Source: Pachyseris speciosa (taxonomy: Eukaryota; Cnidaria; Anthozoa; Scleractinia; Pachyseridae). Taken from it: a stretch of DNA of 64,000 bases. Position 1 is the stretch's first letter. Every line of letters starts with the position of its first letter. Where the stretch lies: assembly GCA_016490735.1 (NCBI GenBank), contig JAEMWC010000383.1, positions 27,501 to 91,500 on the forward strand, given 5' to 3'. Positions 35,001 to 43,308 of the stretch are shown here, in pieces. A program made the translations under genes and the position numbers. The notes beneath the pieces were generated by a model that was not told the origin of the DNA, searched no databases, and saw only the letters and a list, made by a program, of their open reading frames with translations.

Positions 35001-38000
35001 TTTGTCCATATTCTCACTCAAATTATTAAAAAAATTAATCAGGTTGCCGCCTACTTTAGTTAGCTTAGACGGCTATTTAAAAAATTATTGAAACCCCTGT
35101 GGCACGTCTTCAATGATTATCTATTTAAAGAAAAGATGGTAGCTGACTTCTTTGGCTGCAAGACAAGTATCGGTGGTAAAAAACTGAATTAGATGGAAGG
35201 AATAATTAATTACTTGGCATTTTCAGCTTTTAGTTTCGTTGAACGTTTCACCAAGTTTATACATGTATAAATAATTTGTAACACTTATACTCTAGTGTAC
35301 ATGCTTATAAAAGGAGCTTTAACATTTGAAAATCAAAACCCATTTGAGACATGCGTGAAAATATTTGCATACATGACAGGAACTTGCAATGACTGAGGTA
35401 TCGGTAACTTCTTCCGAACACTAGAAGAAACAACATTTCTTGTAAACTACAACATATCCTCCAAGAAATTTATAACTAACAACATTCAAACAAAAAACAT
35501 CTAGGCCAGGAAAAGCTATGTGTTTAGATATCTGATTCTTGACTGGCAAAGGTCACGCACACATTTCCCACTCCCCGCAGTTCAAGCTCTACAATTACAA
35601 ACAGATTTGATATATCCAATCACATAACCAACTCAATCATCCTTTTTCAACTAAGAAAAGACTTACAATTTACGAAGTGGTTTGTATTAAATTTTGGAAA
35701 TTCCTGGGGGGGAGGGGGTATTTGATTACCCCCTGGAACGGAAATTCCTAGGGAGAGGGGGGTGCAAAACAAAAAACCTTCCGTGGTTGGGGTATGGATA
35801 TTTTCTGGAACTACACAATGTTAAAAATGTCAAAATAAAATTATAGGAAGGACAGCAATTGTAAGCCATTTACAAATAAAGAGGTAAAAACTAGCCAATG
35901 AAATAATGTTTTTGTTGTGGTTCATTTTCATATTTGGTTTAAATTTTTTTTTCTCCCTTTGTTTTAAACTAACATACAGTACCGCTCAAAAGTAAGTTAC
36001 CACCCTCGCGCGCGACGCGAATCGCGTCGCGCGCTACGTGATTCTCGTCGCGCGCTACGCGAATCGCGTCGCGCGCTACGCGATTCGCGTAGCGCGCGAT
36101 GTTCTGGAAACTGTAAGTATATTGACCTGAAGTTCTCTCACCATTTAATATGCCCATTGTAAAGCAACAATAGTCGATTTCAATAGCTAATTTCCAGTGT
36201 TCACAAAAGCCCGCTAAGAAGAAATGAATATGCGTAATCGATCAATCATCGCCGCAGAAGGGAAGCGTGTGCTTTGCTTCCACTTGTCAAACTGTTTTCT
36301 CCTCGAAACTTTGATAGACTGAGGTCGACATATTAATAACTTTAAAAAACCTGCATACACAATATGATGTACATGAACATGCTTTTCAGTCTTTTGAAGT
36401 GGAGATATTCCGAGGAATTCTACCGTCGTCGCGCCGCATTCAATTCGCTTCATTGGACACGAGTTTCTTCCTACACTGTACATCAAACCGCCAATTTTTC
36501 GGCTCGTCCATGAGCCATGACTGATGCTTGATACTTTTTGTTAGTTTTCTATTCATATGATTCTTGACAACTAGCCATTAAAAAAAATTGAAAATGTTGG
36601 CGAGTTGGCATGGAGTTTCAAGCGGCAAATTAAAGACAGATCGAGCCGTAGACAAGAAGACCAGCGTAATTAAGCGGAGCACGTGCGAGGCGTCCGAACT
36701 ACAATTACTCTTCGGCAAATCTTTTTTCCACGGACAAACTCTACTGGATTAAAATCTGCACAAGTTTTCAAAGATATGGCCAGGAAAACGTGTTCGGGTC
36801 TTTCGAAGTAGAAAATATACGATTGAGCGCCGGCGTGTCGAATAAACAAAACATTTCACATACAACTACCCAAACTTATGCGTCTTCACCGTTGGCAGAA
36901 TGAATTTCAGATTTCTACATGATAAAATTGTTCGTGCACAAAGAAGGAAATAAAATAAACTCCGTTCTGTTTCGGGTTCTATTCCTTGGCTTCTCATGAA
37001 TTTTTCGGTCATATTGAGTGGAAGGTTTCAAATTACACAGACAGTAGTTTTGCGGTTTTATGCAAATTTGCGATCCGAAAGCAAAATGCATATGCAGTAA
37101 CCCGGCCGGTCATTAGTCATTTGCTTGTGCCGAACTAGCTCTTGATTATGTCCTCAACGAATTTAGAAAACACGACCATTTAAACGTATCGACGACAGAA
37201 CCGATAAAAATTCAACTAAATTCAGCGCTAACGGGAGTAACGAATTATGCTTATCATTCGCAATTGATCATTCGTCGGTTTGTTTACAAGTTTTCGATTT
37301 GTAATGACCTCAATGATGCTATATTTATTTGCACAGAAGTGAACTACACGTATGAACGACTCAAATTCGACAGAACAATAGCTGCATTTGGAAAGTGTTA
37401 CGCGAATTTAATTGATGTCACGTTGCAAAATCACCCCAAATTTATGCCAAAAATTTCCGCTTTAGTGACTCTCGCGCGACGCGAATCGCGTAGCGCGCGA
37501 CGCGATTCGCGTAGCGCGCGACGCGAATCGCGTAGCGCAGGAAACGCGACGCGACTGGTAACTTACTTTTGAGCGGTACTGTACATTATAATACAGTATC
37601 ATACCAAAAAACAAAGGGAGAAAAAATTTATACCAAGGATAAAATTGAACCACAACACATTCATGTCAATATATACATGTCTAAGGTCTTTTACTACAGA
37701 GGTAGCATGACTGACAGACATCTAGACAGACAGAAGAAGTTTGCATGCAGCAACCAAGTTTAAAAGTGTTGTGTTCAACAAATGTGGAGGTCAAAATATG
37801 TAACATTATATCACAATCTTTTCCATGCAATGATGCATGTTATCTTCACTGTCTCATGGCTCAACTAACTTGTTTACCAAAGGTACTGCAAATTATGAAT
37901 TAACAGCCTCCCTCTGAAATTTTCCCTTTCCTGTCGTGTTACAAAAAAAACAGGCACGGTAAACCCCCTTTTTACTGGTGTTACATACTCATAGTAGGCA

Positions 38001-38915
38001 CACAAAAAATATATTTTAAGGAGAAAAAAGTTTAATAGTAGTACCGGTAGTAGTTTAGTAGTAGTAAATTTTTGTTTGGTTGTTCAAGTTTCAAACATTT
38101 CCCTTGCTACTTAGAAAAATGGGCATGCAGGTCGAAAACAAGCACAGTGCCCCCATCTTTTTATTGCATTTTTCCATTGTCCCATGCATGACTATCAATA
38201 TGTGCCAAGTTCGAAAAAAATCTGGATAGTATGTCATTTTCAAGGGAATTACCTTCAATCATTAACCATTATTAAATTACCAAGTATTTAATTTGATGTC
38301 ATTTTATAGGTGTAATATATGTAATATTTTATTTATTTCCATATCAGTTGTAATATGCAATTTAAACGTTATCGATTACAACTATAATGCAAACACTATC
38401 ATAATTATAGTGAAAGCTAAAATGCAAACTAAAATTAAATCTTTTATACCTTCCTATGCATGGATCTTGGAATGGATCATTTAGCAGATAAAGATCGTTC
38501 ACAGTAGTATTTCGTCTTGCAGCCTGAAAAAATATGTGAAAAATGTCTCAAAACAGTTGTTTATGTACAATGCACACCACTCGATCAGTTTAATAAAGAT
38601 AAAAGAGCAAAATGTTCAGCTGATAATCATCCAAGAAAAGATGGGTTGTTCGTGAAATTATTCATAAGCAATACTTTGTGATTAGTTGCAGTGGGATCGG
38701 AGTGAAATTTGGGAAAACAGATCGGAAAGCTGGCTTTTACTATAAACCTAGCTTGCATAATCTGATCAGATTAGTTGACTTGTTGCAATCGCCCCAAACA
38801 GTCTCAAAAGTTTACTTGCAAAACGTCCATGCAATTTGCTGCTGCTCTATATCGTAGATAAGACCAAGAAATTAATGAAGATCTACGATCAATAACAAAC
38901 CTTTGCCGCCGCCAT
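15417..38915 (-). CDS. CENPC: CENP-C, inner kinetochore protein
   Basis: Fifteen coding exons join in phase on the minus strand: 38901-38915, 38450-38523, 31081-31163, 30184-30250, 29741-29823, 28382-28583, 25276-28043, 24391-24765, 23561-23653, 21828-21929, 21313-21347, 20639-20720, 19403-19578, 19057-19147, 15417-15487. They predict about 1438 residues, longer than human CENP-C (943). In order: a short start (MAAAK), two Mif2-type motifs (about 30-57 and 80-107), a charged linker (109-1222), the CENP-C motif (1228-1253, RRSKRTIVPPLQYW), a basic segment, and a C-terminal cupin (about 1327-1438) that dimerises the protein. CENP-C reads CENP-A nucleosomes through the CENP-C motif and recruits the Mis12 complex through its N-terminus at centromeres. 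The weakest junction is the start of exon 6, whose acceptor has a poor pyrimidine tract. Confidence 0.92.
16776..17198. mobile_element. MITE with GGGGCACCCAACGA ends, copy 1
   Basis: The left end GGGGCACCCAACGA mirrors the right end TCGTTGTATGCCCC. The interior words GATATCTGTTCGGTGGAGGG and TTCCCTAGAAAGTTCGTGG recur in copy 2 at 61630-62071, in the same order and with high similarity. No protein is encoded. This copy is in CENPC's last intron. Confidence 0.85.
18011..18745. repeat. Tandem duplication, period about 377 bp
   Basis: The start word TTGGATTTGGGTCAAAATTT occurs at 18011 and 18388; the order of later words (GATGATTTAGAGTGGGTA, ATGATATATAGCGATGATTT, TTTAACCACGGTACTTTTTT) is the same in both units. 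The copies differ by scattered substitutions, so the duplication is not recent. Confidence 0.85.
18772..18930. repeat. Fold-back repeat, TAATTGGTAATCGGAC arms
   Basis: The arms include GTACAATTCAGGG / CCCTGAATTGTAC, with ATCACTCGCCCGATT toward the middle. It looks like a MITE. It lies in CENPC's last intron. Confidence 0.55.
19057..19147 (-). CDS. CENPC: CENPC exon 14: middle of cupin domain
   Basis: The exon encodes VFYVIKGKIMVTVHQSSVVL, then NTGSTFFVPQ and the first base of a Gly codon. It follows exon 13 after a 255-bp intron that is mostly a SINE. Confidence 0.9.
19200..19400 (+). mobile_element. SINE fragment in a 255-bp CENPC intron
   Basis: A B-box-like GTCGTGGGTTCGACTCC is followed by the AAGCCTGAATTTTTTTCAGG foot and a tail ending TTTGAACTGCGGGTTAAAG (minus sense). 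Related SINEs are at 41940-42320 and 59590-59830. It occupies nearly all of the intron between cupin exons 13 and 14 and reaches to within about 10 bp of the donor of exon 13. Confidence 0.65.
19403..19578 (-). CDS. CENPC: CENPC exon 13: first part of cupin domain
   Basis: The exon encodes 58 residues, including KFVSQPLFGGGQVILRPGAE and KGRQFVRNDTM. GxxxLxPxxEKG-x-Q is the CENP-C cupin entry. It ends in phase 0 at gtgagt. Confidence 0.9.
19930..20045. repeat. Fold-back repeat, GTGGTGGATATTTACC arms
   Basis: The arms AGTGGTGGATATTTAC and GTAAATATCCACCACT flank GAGCCGCGAAGCGGCG. A related hairpin is at 58445-58540, with TATTCACC ends. Confidence 0.6.
22074..22295. mobile_element. MITE, GGCTGTTTACATGG ends
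   Basis: The interior is made of repeated AGGAAGATCCTAG-like words in both orientations. It lies in CENPC intron 9. Confidence 0.55.
23155..23394. mobile_element. MITE with GGGCCC ends, copy 2
   Basis: This is the second copy of the 605-834 element, in the same orientation. It shares CGCTAACCCAGGATT and CCAGTCAAAACT, and the ends are slightly decayed (GAGCCC on the right). Confidence 0.75.
23561..23653 (-). CDS. CENPC: CENPC exon 9: CENP-C motif
   Basis: Thirty codons read EQGARRSKRTIVPPLQYW, then MNERIDYERRKS. The order Arg-Arg-Ser-x-Arg, Pro-Leu-x-Tyr-Trp and Glu-Arg is the CENP-C signature: the arginine anchors in the H2A/H2B acidic patch and the Tyr-Trp side contacts the CENP-A tail (established for the family). 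All key residues are present. Confidence 0.92.
25276..28043 (-). CDS. CENPC: CENPC exon 7: large charged linker exon
   Basis: One 2768-bp exon encodes 922 residues (about 176-1097) without introns. It is rich in Lys, Arg, Glu, Asp, Ser and Gln with little hydrophobic content, so likely disordered. Basic patches such as RRGRGRQKN (AT-hook-like) and GKRKKFEE alternate with acidic runs. Two adjacent modules start LSGRKTRAQRKKEAG and LSGRKTRGQRKREAD (about 26.4-26.6 kb). The acceptor has a strong pyrimidine tract (ttttttctcaacag). The plus-strand open frames here are shadows. Confidence 0.88.
28082..28140. repeat. Short minisatellite next to CENPC exon 7
   Basis: Four to five 14-15 bp units of CATGCTGTATAC / CATGTATTGTATAC lie 39-97 bp upstream of the exon 7 acceptor, in the intron. 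The units are self-complementary in part (GTATAC). Confidence 0.75.
28845..29310 (-). mobile_element. Two tRNA-headed SINEs in tandem
   Basis: Both copies have CTTCATAGCTCAGTTG and GGGTTCAAACC on the minus strand, preceded in plus sense by AAGAAGCCTGAAAAAAA. They are head-to-tail, with a period near 248 bp (28906 and 29151 starts) and share the flank GTGAATGATATATGAAATGA. They lie in a CENPC intron. Confidence 0.75.
29741..29823 (-). CDS. CENPC: CENPC exon 5: Mif2-type N-terminal motif, copy B
   Basis: This exon is again 83 bp, with the same entry and exit phases as exon 3. It encodes residues 81-107, opening RTGIPLNINPRKDSKGF and ending DDYFPDP; 19 of 27 residues match copy A. Exon 4 (30184-30250) is an acidic 21-residue linker ending in Gly before the split Arg, just as exon 2 does, so the unit duplicated may be a linker plus motif. 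Confidence 0.88.
31081..31163 (-). CDS. CENPC: CENPC exon 3: Mif2-type N-terminal motif, copy A
   Basis: The 83-bp exon encodes residues 31-57, opening RTGVPLNIRARKDSHGFD and ending DDYFPDS, with an Arg split across the upstream junction. The pattern R-[RK]-T-G ... K-D ... D-D-[YF]-F resembles the N-terminal motif of yeast Mif2, the part that binds the Mis12/MIND complex. It enters in phase 2 and leaves in phase 1, like exon 5. Confidence 0.88.
31812..31908 (+). other. Possible first coding exon, unassigned
   Basis: ATG 31812 opens MADSCPQISDLVSRSSPPQN, then a Gln/Pro-rich end, and reaches a gtaaat donor. It reads better than the competing 205-codon frame that overlaps it. No downstream exon in phase was found, and it lies inside a mobile element and antisense to CENPC, so it may be a captured or dead exon. 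Confidence 0.25.
33512..33590 (+). repeat. tRNA-like SINE head
   Basis: TCATTAGCGCAATGGGATAA (A-box-like) and GGTCGCGAGTTCAAGTCC (B-box-like) are spaced as in a tRNA. The acceptor stem does not close. Confidence 0.4.
34276..34363. mobile_element. Small MITE, AGGGGTTTCA ends, copy 1
   Basis: The ends AGGGGTTTCAT and TTAAAAACCCT are inverted; the interior AAGCCGGCAACC and GCCGCCTACTTTAGTTAGC is shared with 34924-35098. It interrupts a degenerate tandem array of about 43-bp units (TCGAACTATCGCGG, TGCCGCAAAATTT). Confidence 0.6.
34924..35098. mobile_element. Small MITE, AGGGGTTTCA ends, copy 2
   Basis: The ends AGGGGTTTCATTAG and ATTGAAACCCCT are inverted, with CGCCTACTTTGTC repeated inside. 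It is the longer relative of copy 1. Confidence 0.65.
36000..36100. repeat. CpG-rich subterminal array, left
   Basis: About five units of GCGCGCTACGCGAATCGCGT, each nearly self-complementary, mirror the array at 37470-37545. The CG density is far above that of the surrounding DNA. Confidence 0.85.
37470..37545. repeat. CpG-rich subterminal array, right
   Basis: About four units of GCGCGACGCGAATCGCGTA form the inverted partner of 36000-36100. Confidence 0.85.
38901..38915 (-). CDS. CENPC: CENPC exon 1 (MAAAK) with TISU-type start
   Basis: The exon's coding part is five codons. The start codon lies in CAAGATGGCGGC (38908-38919, minus), which fits the TISU consensus SAASATGGCGGC exactly; TISU starts are known from mRNAs with very short 5' UTRs and overlap a YY1 site. 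The donor is gtttgt. Exon 2 (38450-38523) follows in phase. Confidence 0.75.
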
Positions 38916-39270
38916 CTTGGCCCGAGCTACTGAATGCACTGCCTTACATCAGACGACCTGGGAAACCAGAAGCTTCCAAATCACCGCCCAAACAGTCCTT
39001 AATATGCACCTAGACCATCACTGGTAAATAGGTAGCTTGGGAGAGTGTATTTTTCCACTGATAGCTGAAATTTTGACTAATTGTTTTGACTTTTTCCAGT
39101 TGACTTTCCCGCCTGAGTGGGTTGCATAAAACTCCCATGATTCATTGCTAGAAGGAGAAGTCGCTGACATGCTTGCGGGCGATCACATTTAGATTTTGCA
39201 AGTCGTGTGGAAAAGTCGAAAAAAAATAGCAACAACAGCGAGTAGAATACTCTGAGTTTTTTAGTAACAG
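38916..39270. promoter_or_regulatory. Divergent promoter region, CENPC / steroid 5-alpha-reductase
   Basis: CENPC starts leftward at 38915 and the reductase's probable non-coding first exon ends at the gtgagt donor at 39271, so both genes must start within about 350 bp. A YY1/TISU motif overlaps the CENPC start. No TATA box is evident. The shared-promoter reading follows from gene order. Confidence 0.55.
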
Positions 39271-40776
39271 GTGAGTTAAAACAATACTATACTGTATAAA
39301 CTCTGCAACGAAAGTGTATTTCATTTTCTGAACGCAAAATTCAAGACTTACTGTAACGATGCAATATTACTTCAGTGAATAATTTTTAGTTGATAGGCTA
39401 AACGAAACTTTAAGTGGGGACTAACTTAACTACAAAATTAGCTAACACTGTTGCTATGGAATGTTCTCCCTCATATCTTGGAAACCCTAACTTGCACAGT
39501 AAAGCTGTCTCGCTATGTTTTGACAATCAAATAGTTTTACAAGATTTTCGAGTCACAACCATATTTAGTAATAATAATAATAATAAATGTCTTTATTCAT
39601 CATAAGTAAGTCACGTGACCAGAACAGAAAAAGGCCTAAAACTCGAGTGGCGTACACTTCTGGATATCGAAAATGGTGCCAATGGTTATCGATTGCCAAG
39701 GTGCAAAACTCTACGTATCGATTTTTGAAAATTCACGTTTTTGTGAGATTTATGACATCATAAGCAAGCAAATGTGTCACAAGTCCTCTAATTTGCATAA
39801 ATCAAAATCTTGAATAACTCGGCAACCAAGAGTGCTATCACAATAAAATAAACGATGTTCTTCATCATTTTGAAAGCTATTTCGAACAAGCTAATGAAAA
39901 ATTTTGTGTCATATACACTTTAATGCGGTACCAGGAACAATAATGACAATGATTTATGGCATTATTACTGGGACCTTTTGATGAAACTGCTGTAACTGGT
40001 AGCCTCTCTACCTGATGCTAAAAGGGTGGCAAATGCTCTGACGCACTGAAATAAATGTTTCTTATTGTCTTACAATGTCAATTTTACAGACAAAGCCTCA
40101 CTGTTTGTAGATAACTCAGTACATTTATCTTTTCCCTATTTTCACTCTTCCAAAAATAACTCTGGTCTTGAAACTAAAGTGAGTGTAGAAGACTGTTTCA
40201 CATAAATAAGTTTATATTAAAATGGCCTTTCATGGAGTTGGAATGATGGTGATGATACTGCAGCTGCTGTTGCTGCTGCTGCTGCCGATTATGCAGCAGT
40301 TACAACTTTTGTATGCTATATACAGTTAAAATAGTATGGTGGGGCGCTTGAGCATAGCCCATTAACTATAGTGAAAACTTAGTGCAAAGCTATAAATTTA
40401 AAATATGAAATATATATAAAAATTAGCACTATATGAAATAGTGCTCCGAAAGAAAAAGATCATATCCTTGGTATTTCGTCATCATCATTATTATTATTAT
40501 TATTATTATTAATTTGTTTTTTTTTTGGAACAACATGTACTTCCTGAGGCACATTATTTCAGGGAAATGATACAAAAAATACTGATTGCGGGGTGCTTAT
40601 AAAGTTGAAAAATGTGACTTCCAGAAAAACTTGTAACTTTGCACCCTTAAATTCATACATGACATTATGGTCATGATGCGTTTGTTCCCTTCCTGGGAAC
40701 AGTTTTGTCCCTTAGACAGCATGTGCCAAGTCATGGTACTTTTAAGATCAGTAGCTTTAAAATTATATACCTACAG
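39271..40776 (+). other. Probable 5' UTR intron of the reductase gene
   Basis: The stretch starts aacag|gtgagt and ends ctacag. It contains simple repeats (TAA at 39572, CTG/TGC at 40258-40300, TTA at 40485-40510) and a repeat-like piece after GTCACGTGACC at 39610. No other gene is seen. Confidence 0.5.
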
Positions 40777-40799
40777 GCACTGTTCATCAGGTGAAGACC

Positions 40800-41602
40800 A
40801 TGCTGAATCTCTTACCATGGATTGCATTCAAACATGAAAAAGTTCACTTTTGGGTCCATTATGGCCTTTGCATATTTGCCTTCTTGTTAGCAGTTGTGAC
40901 TTTCATAGCTCAGTGGACAAACCCAGCACCTTATGGGCGCCACGAGAAATCTGGCAAGTCATGTGGCCCTATGGTTCATCAGCGAATAGCTCACACAGTA
41001 TCAGATGCAACTCCAGGGATACTTGTCTTCTCGCTGGTATTGTTTCTCTATGGAGACCAAAGAGAATACCCTAATATAACATTCTACTGCCTGTGGCTTT
41101 GTCATTATATACATCGTGGATTCATCCATCCATGGATTATGAAGTACAGCAGTCCAAAAACTCCCCTGGGTATACCCCTAGGCGGACTTTTTCCAAATCT
41201 CCTGTACAGCTTCCTCAATGCTGATTGGATAGGTACCGCAGATTATGATGATGGCTATTACAAAGACCCACGCTTCATTATTGGCATTGTACTTTTTGTG
41301 GCTGGGTTCATTATTAACCGCTATGCAGATTTAACACTTCGCAAATTAAGATCTGATAACACCACGAATTATTCAGTTCCATACGGCTGCCTGTTCAACG
41401 TAATCTCCTGCCCAAATTATTTTGGAGAAATATTGGAGTGGTTTGGTTGGGCTTTGGGGACTTGGTCTGTAGCTGGTTTAGTGTGGTTTTTTTTGGCTGT
41501 GGTACATTTATTCCACGTGCTCGGCATAATCATCGATGGCATAAGGATCACTTTCCTGATTACCCTTCCAATAGAAGAGCTTTGATTCCCTTTATCTACT
41601 GA
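40800..41602 (+). CDS. SRD5A1: Steroid 5-alpha-reductase family, single coding exon with 1-base frameshift
   Basis: The frame from ATG 40800 has several hydrophobic membrane segments and the family blocks NPAPYGRHEKS, HYIHRGFIHPWIMKY, SVPYGCLFNVISCPNYFGEI and EWFGWALGTWSVAG. The enzyme reduces the delta-4 double bond of 3-oxosteroids with NADPH in the ER membrane. The expected C-terminus (PRARHNHRWH, then DYPSNRRALIPFIY, stop 41600-41602) is in another frame; the open frame itself stops at 41585. One missing base at the T8 run 41487-41494 explains this. It may be a true mutation or a homopolymer error in the assembly. An acceptor (ctacag) at 40776 and a donor at 39271 suggest one non-coding 5' exon. 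Upstream GTG 40791 is not needed as a start. Confidence 0.85.
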
Positions 41603-41939
41603 ATGAGCAGGAGTGTTTTATCAAGTTTAAAACATGAGGCACAGCCGAGTGTTTTAGCACTTGATAAAACACCAATTGCGAATTTATTGAACGGCTTAAA
41701 ATGCTTAACCGTACATCTATCCATTCTTACACTAAAATTCAGATTTTGGTTTATTTTGGCCTAGAAAATCGGATGTAAAATTTAGCCACGTCTTTATCAA
41801 AATTAATATAAAGACACTCATTAAGAATTAATTTATTTTGTATTTCCTTCATGGATTATTAATGAGTTTTTAACTGCGGATTAACGAATGAATATCTGAA
41901 TGACCCGTCGCAGTAATTAACACTACTTAAGCAGTAGTA

Positions 41940-42320
41940 AAAATAAAGCCTGGGAGTGGAATCCATGACCTCTGTGACTCTGGTACAGTGCTCTACCAAT
42001 TGAGCTAACTAGCCAACTGGGAGCTGGACATTTTGTTGGTTTGTAATATACCTGTGAGTGATGAATACATATGTGAGAATTATGCACGTGTCATCGGCTT
42101 CCCCGTGGGGTCGACCCCTGGGCCTACCAGGAAGATCCCCCTGGTTGGCCCGGGGGTCGACCCCACGGAGAAGCCGATGACATGTGCATTAGTATATGAA
42201 AATCGTATATTTGAACTACGGATTAAAGAATGAACATGTGAATGATCATCTCCTGACTACTGCTTTAAAAGTAGTGTTCATAACTACGATGTTCATTCAT
42301 ATATTCAATGATTAGCTTAT
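41940..42320 (-). mobile_element. tRNA-headed SINE carrying a long hairpin
   Basis: On the minus strand TAGCTCAATTGGTAGAGC (A-box region) and a weak B box (GGATTCC) form the head. The tail shares TTTGAACTACGGATTAAAG with the 19200-19400 and 59590-59830 SINEs. A hairpin at 42082-42189 lies within it. Confidence 0.6.
42082..42189. repeat. Near-perfect 49-bp-arm hairpin
   Basis: The left arm ATGCACGTGTCATCGGCTTC, then GTGGGGTCGACCCC, pairs with the right arm GGGGTCGACCCCAC and GAAGCCGATGACATGTGCAT across a short loop near 42131-42139. There are only four or five mismatches per arm. It is much more GC-rich than its flanks. Confidence 0.85.
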
Positions 42321-43272
42321 TAATGAAATGTATCTTTCAAAAGGACCACAAGCTCGAAACCAGGATACTCCCAAGATATGTTTTAGTGATATTGTTAAGC
42401 AATAGACCACAAGTTTCTATGGTTTATAGGCTGATAAACCACTTGGGATGTTGGAAGAACACTCGAAGAATTCGTGAATCACGAGCCGCAGGCGAGTGAT
42501 TGCGCGCAAATTGACTTTGGTTATTATATAATTTCTAATAATCTCTGGTAGATGGTAGACTTTTTCTTCTTAAGCAACACCCCTCTCCTTTTTTATAATT
42601 TCGCTCAAAACTTTTGATGCTATCGCCATGATGAGCATTTACAGCAGAGTATAATTTTAATCAATTTAAGAAATGTTCTTCCTCTAGGCTCGATTTCGGC
42701 CGTTCACTCGGGTTCCGAAGCACGGGTTCATTTCATCATTTCCCGAATCAGCAGCTGGTAATCAAGCCTACTCTGCCTCTCTTTTGCAAGCTTTATAATT
42801 TTCCTTGCTCGCACACCAAGGCCTCTTGACAAAATATTAGTTCCCACACACAGCCAATCAGATTGCGAGTTTGCCTACGTGGTCCCCAGTCAGGAATAAC
42901 TGTTAGAACCAAGTTTTTCAACCAATCTGATCGCACGCTCTCCGAAGATAAGATTGTAATAGATTTTCAAATAAAATCTAAAAAAATGTAAAAAAAAAAC
43001 ATACCTTTTCCTGTTGGCAGTAAAATTAAAAATTGGCTTATTTTTTGATGGTTCAAACTTTTTTATTCGCCGCTTTAGTCTTTGTACCAAAAACAAATAA
43101 ACTCAATATTGTCGCAGGTTAAGATAAATGCAGTAAGCTATTTATTGAGGGCAATGCCATATATTTTCCCATCAGTATAGTATAGAACCAGATTATTTGT
43201 TTGTTGTTTTCGTTACTCTCCTTTCCTTGTTTTAAACCGATTGAGAGGAACCTGGAAATAAATAAAGAGGGT

Positions 43273-43308
<36 letters not shown>

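Larger units (their letters stand above)
31451..35815. mobile_element. 4.37-kb element with TGTAGTTCCAGAAAATATCC inverted ends
   Basis: The left TGTAGTTCCAGAAAATATCC, then ACCACGGAAGGT, mirrors the right ACCTTCCGTGGT and GGATATTTTCTGGAACTACA; about 38 of 40 end bases pair. A second inverted pair sits inside: GGCCGGAGGGATTGCAGCA at about 32130 and TGCTGCAATCCCTCCGGCC at about 34867. No transposase is seen. Nested pieces include tRNA-like segments (32645-32735, 33512-33590), a degenerate tandem array (34135-34470) and a MITE pair (34276-34363, 34924-35098). Confidence 0.65.
35977..37581. mobile_element. Tc1/mariner-like non-autonomous element, TA target
   Basis: The inverted ends CAGTACCGCTCAAAAGTAAG and CTTACTTTTGAGCGGTACTG are each flanked by TA, the Tc1/mariner target duplication, and the CAGT...AAAAGTAAGT form is typical of that superfamily. 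Just inside each end is an array of about 21-bp CpG-rich units (CGCGCTACGCGAATCGCGT) in opposite orientation. No transposase frame remains. It is in CENPC intron 2. Confidence 0.75.
31164..38449. other. CENPC intron 2, 7.3 kb of mobile-element DNA
   Basis: Nearly all of this intron is explained by two elements with inverted ends (31451-35815 and 35977-37581) and their nested insertions. About 37600-38449 is plain AT-rich intron. A plus-strand exon-like stretch at 31812-31908 is listed separately. Confidence 0.6.

Noticed and set aside
40791..40799. GTG start for the 5-alpha-reductase
   Set aside because: A GTG start is not expected in an animal nuclear gene and an in-frame ATG follows three codons later at 40800.
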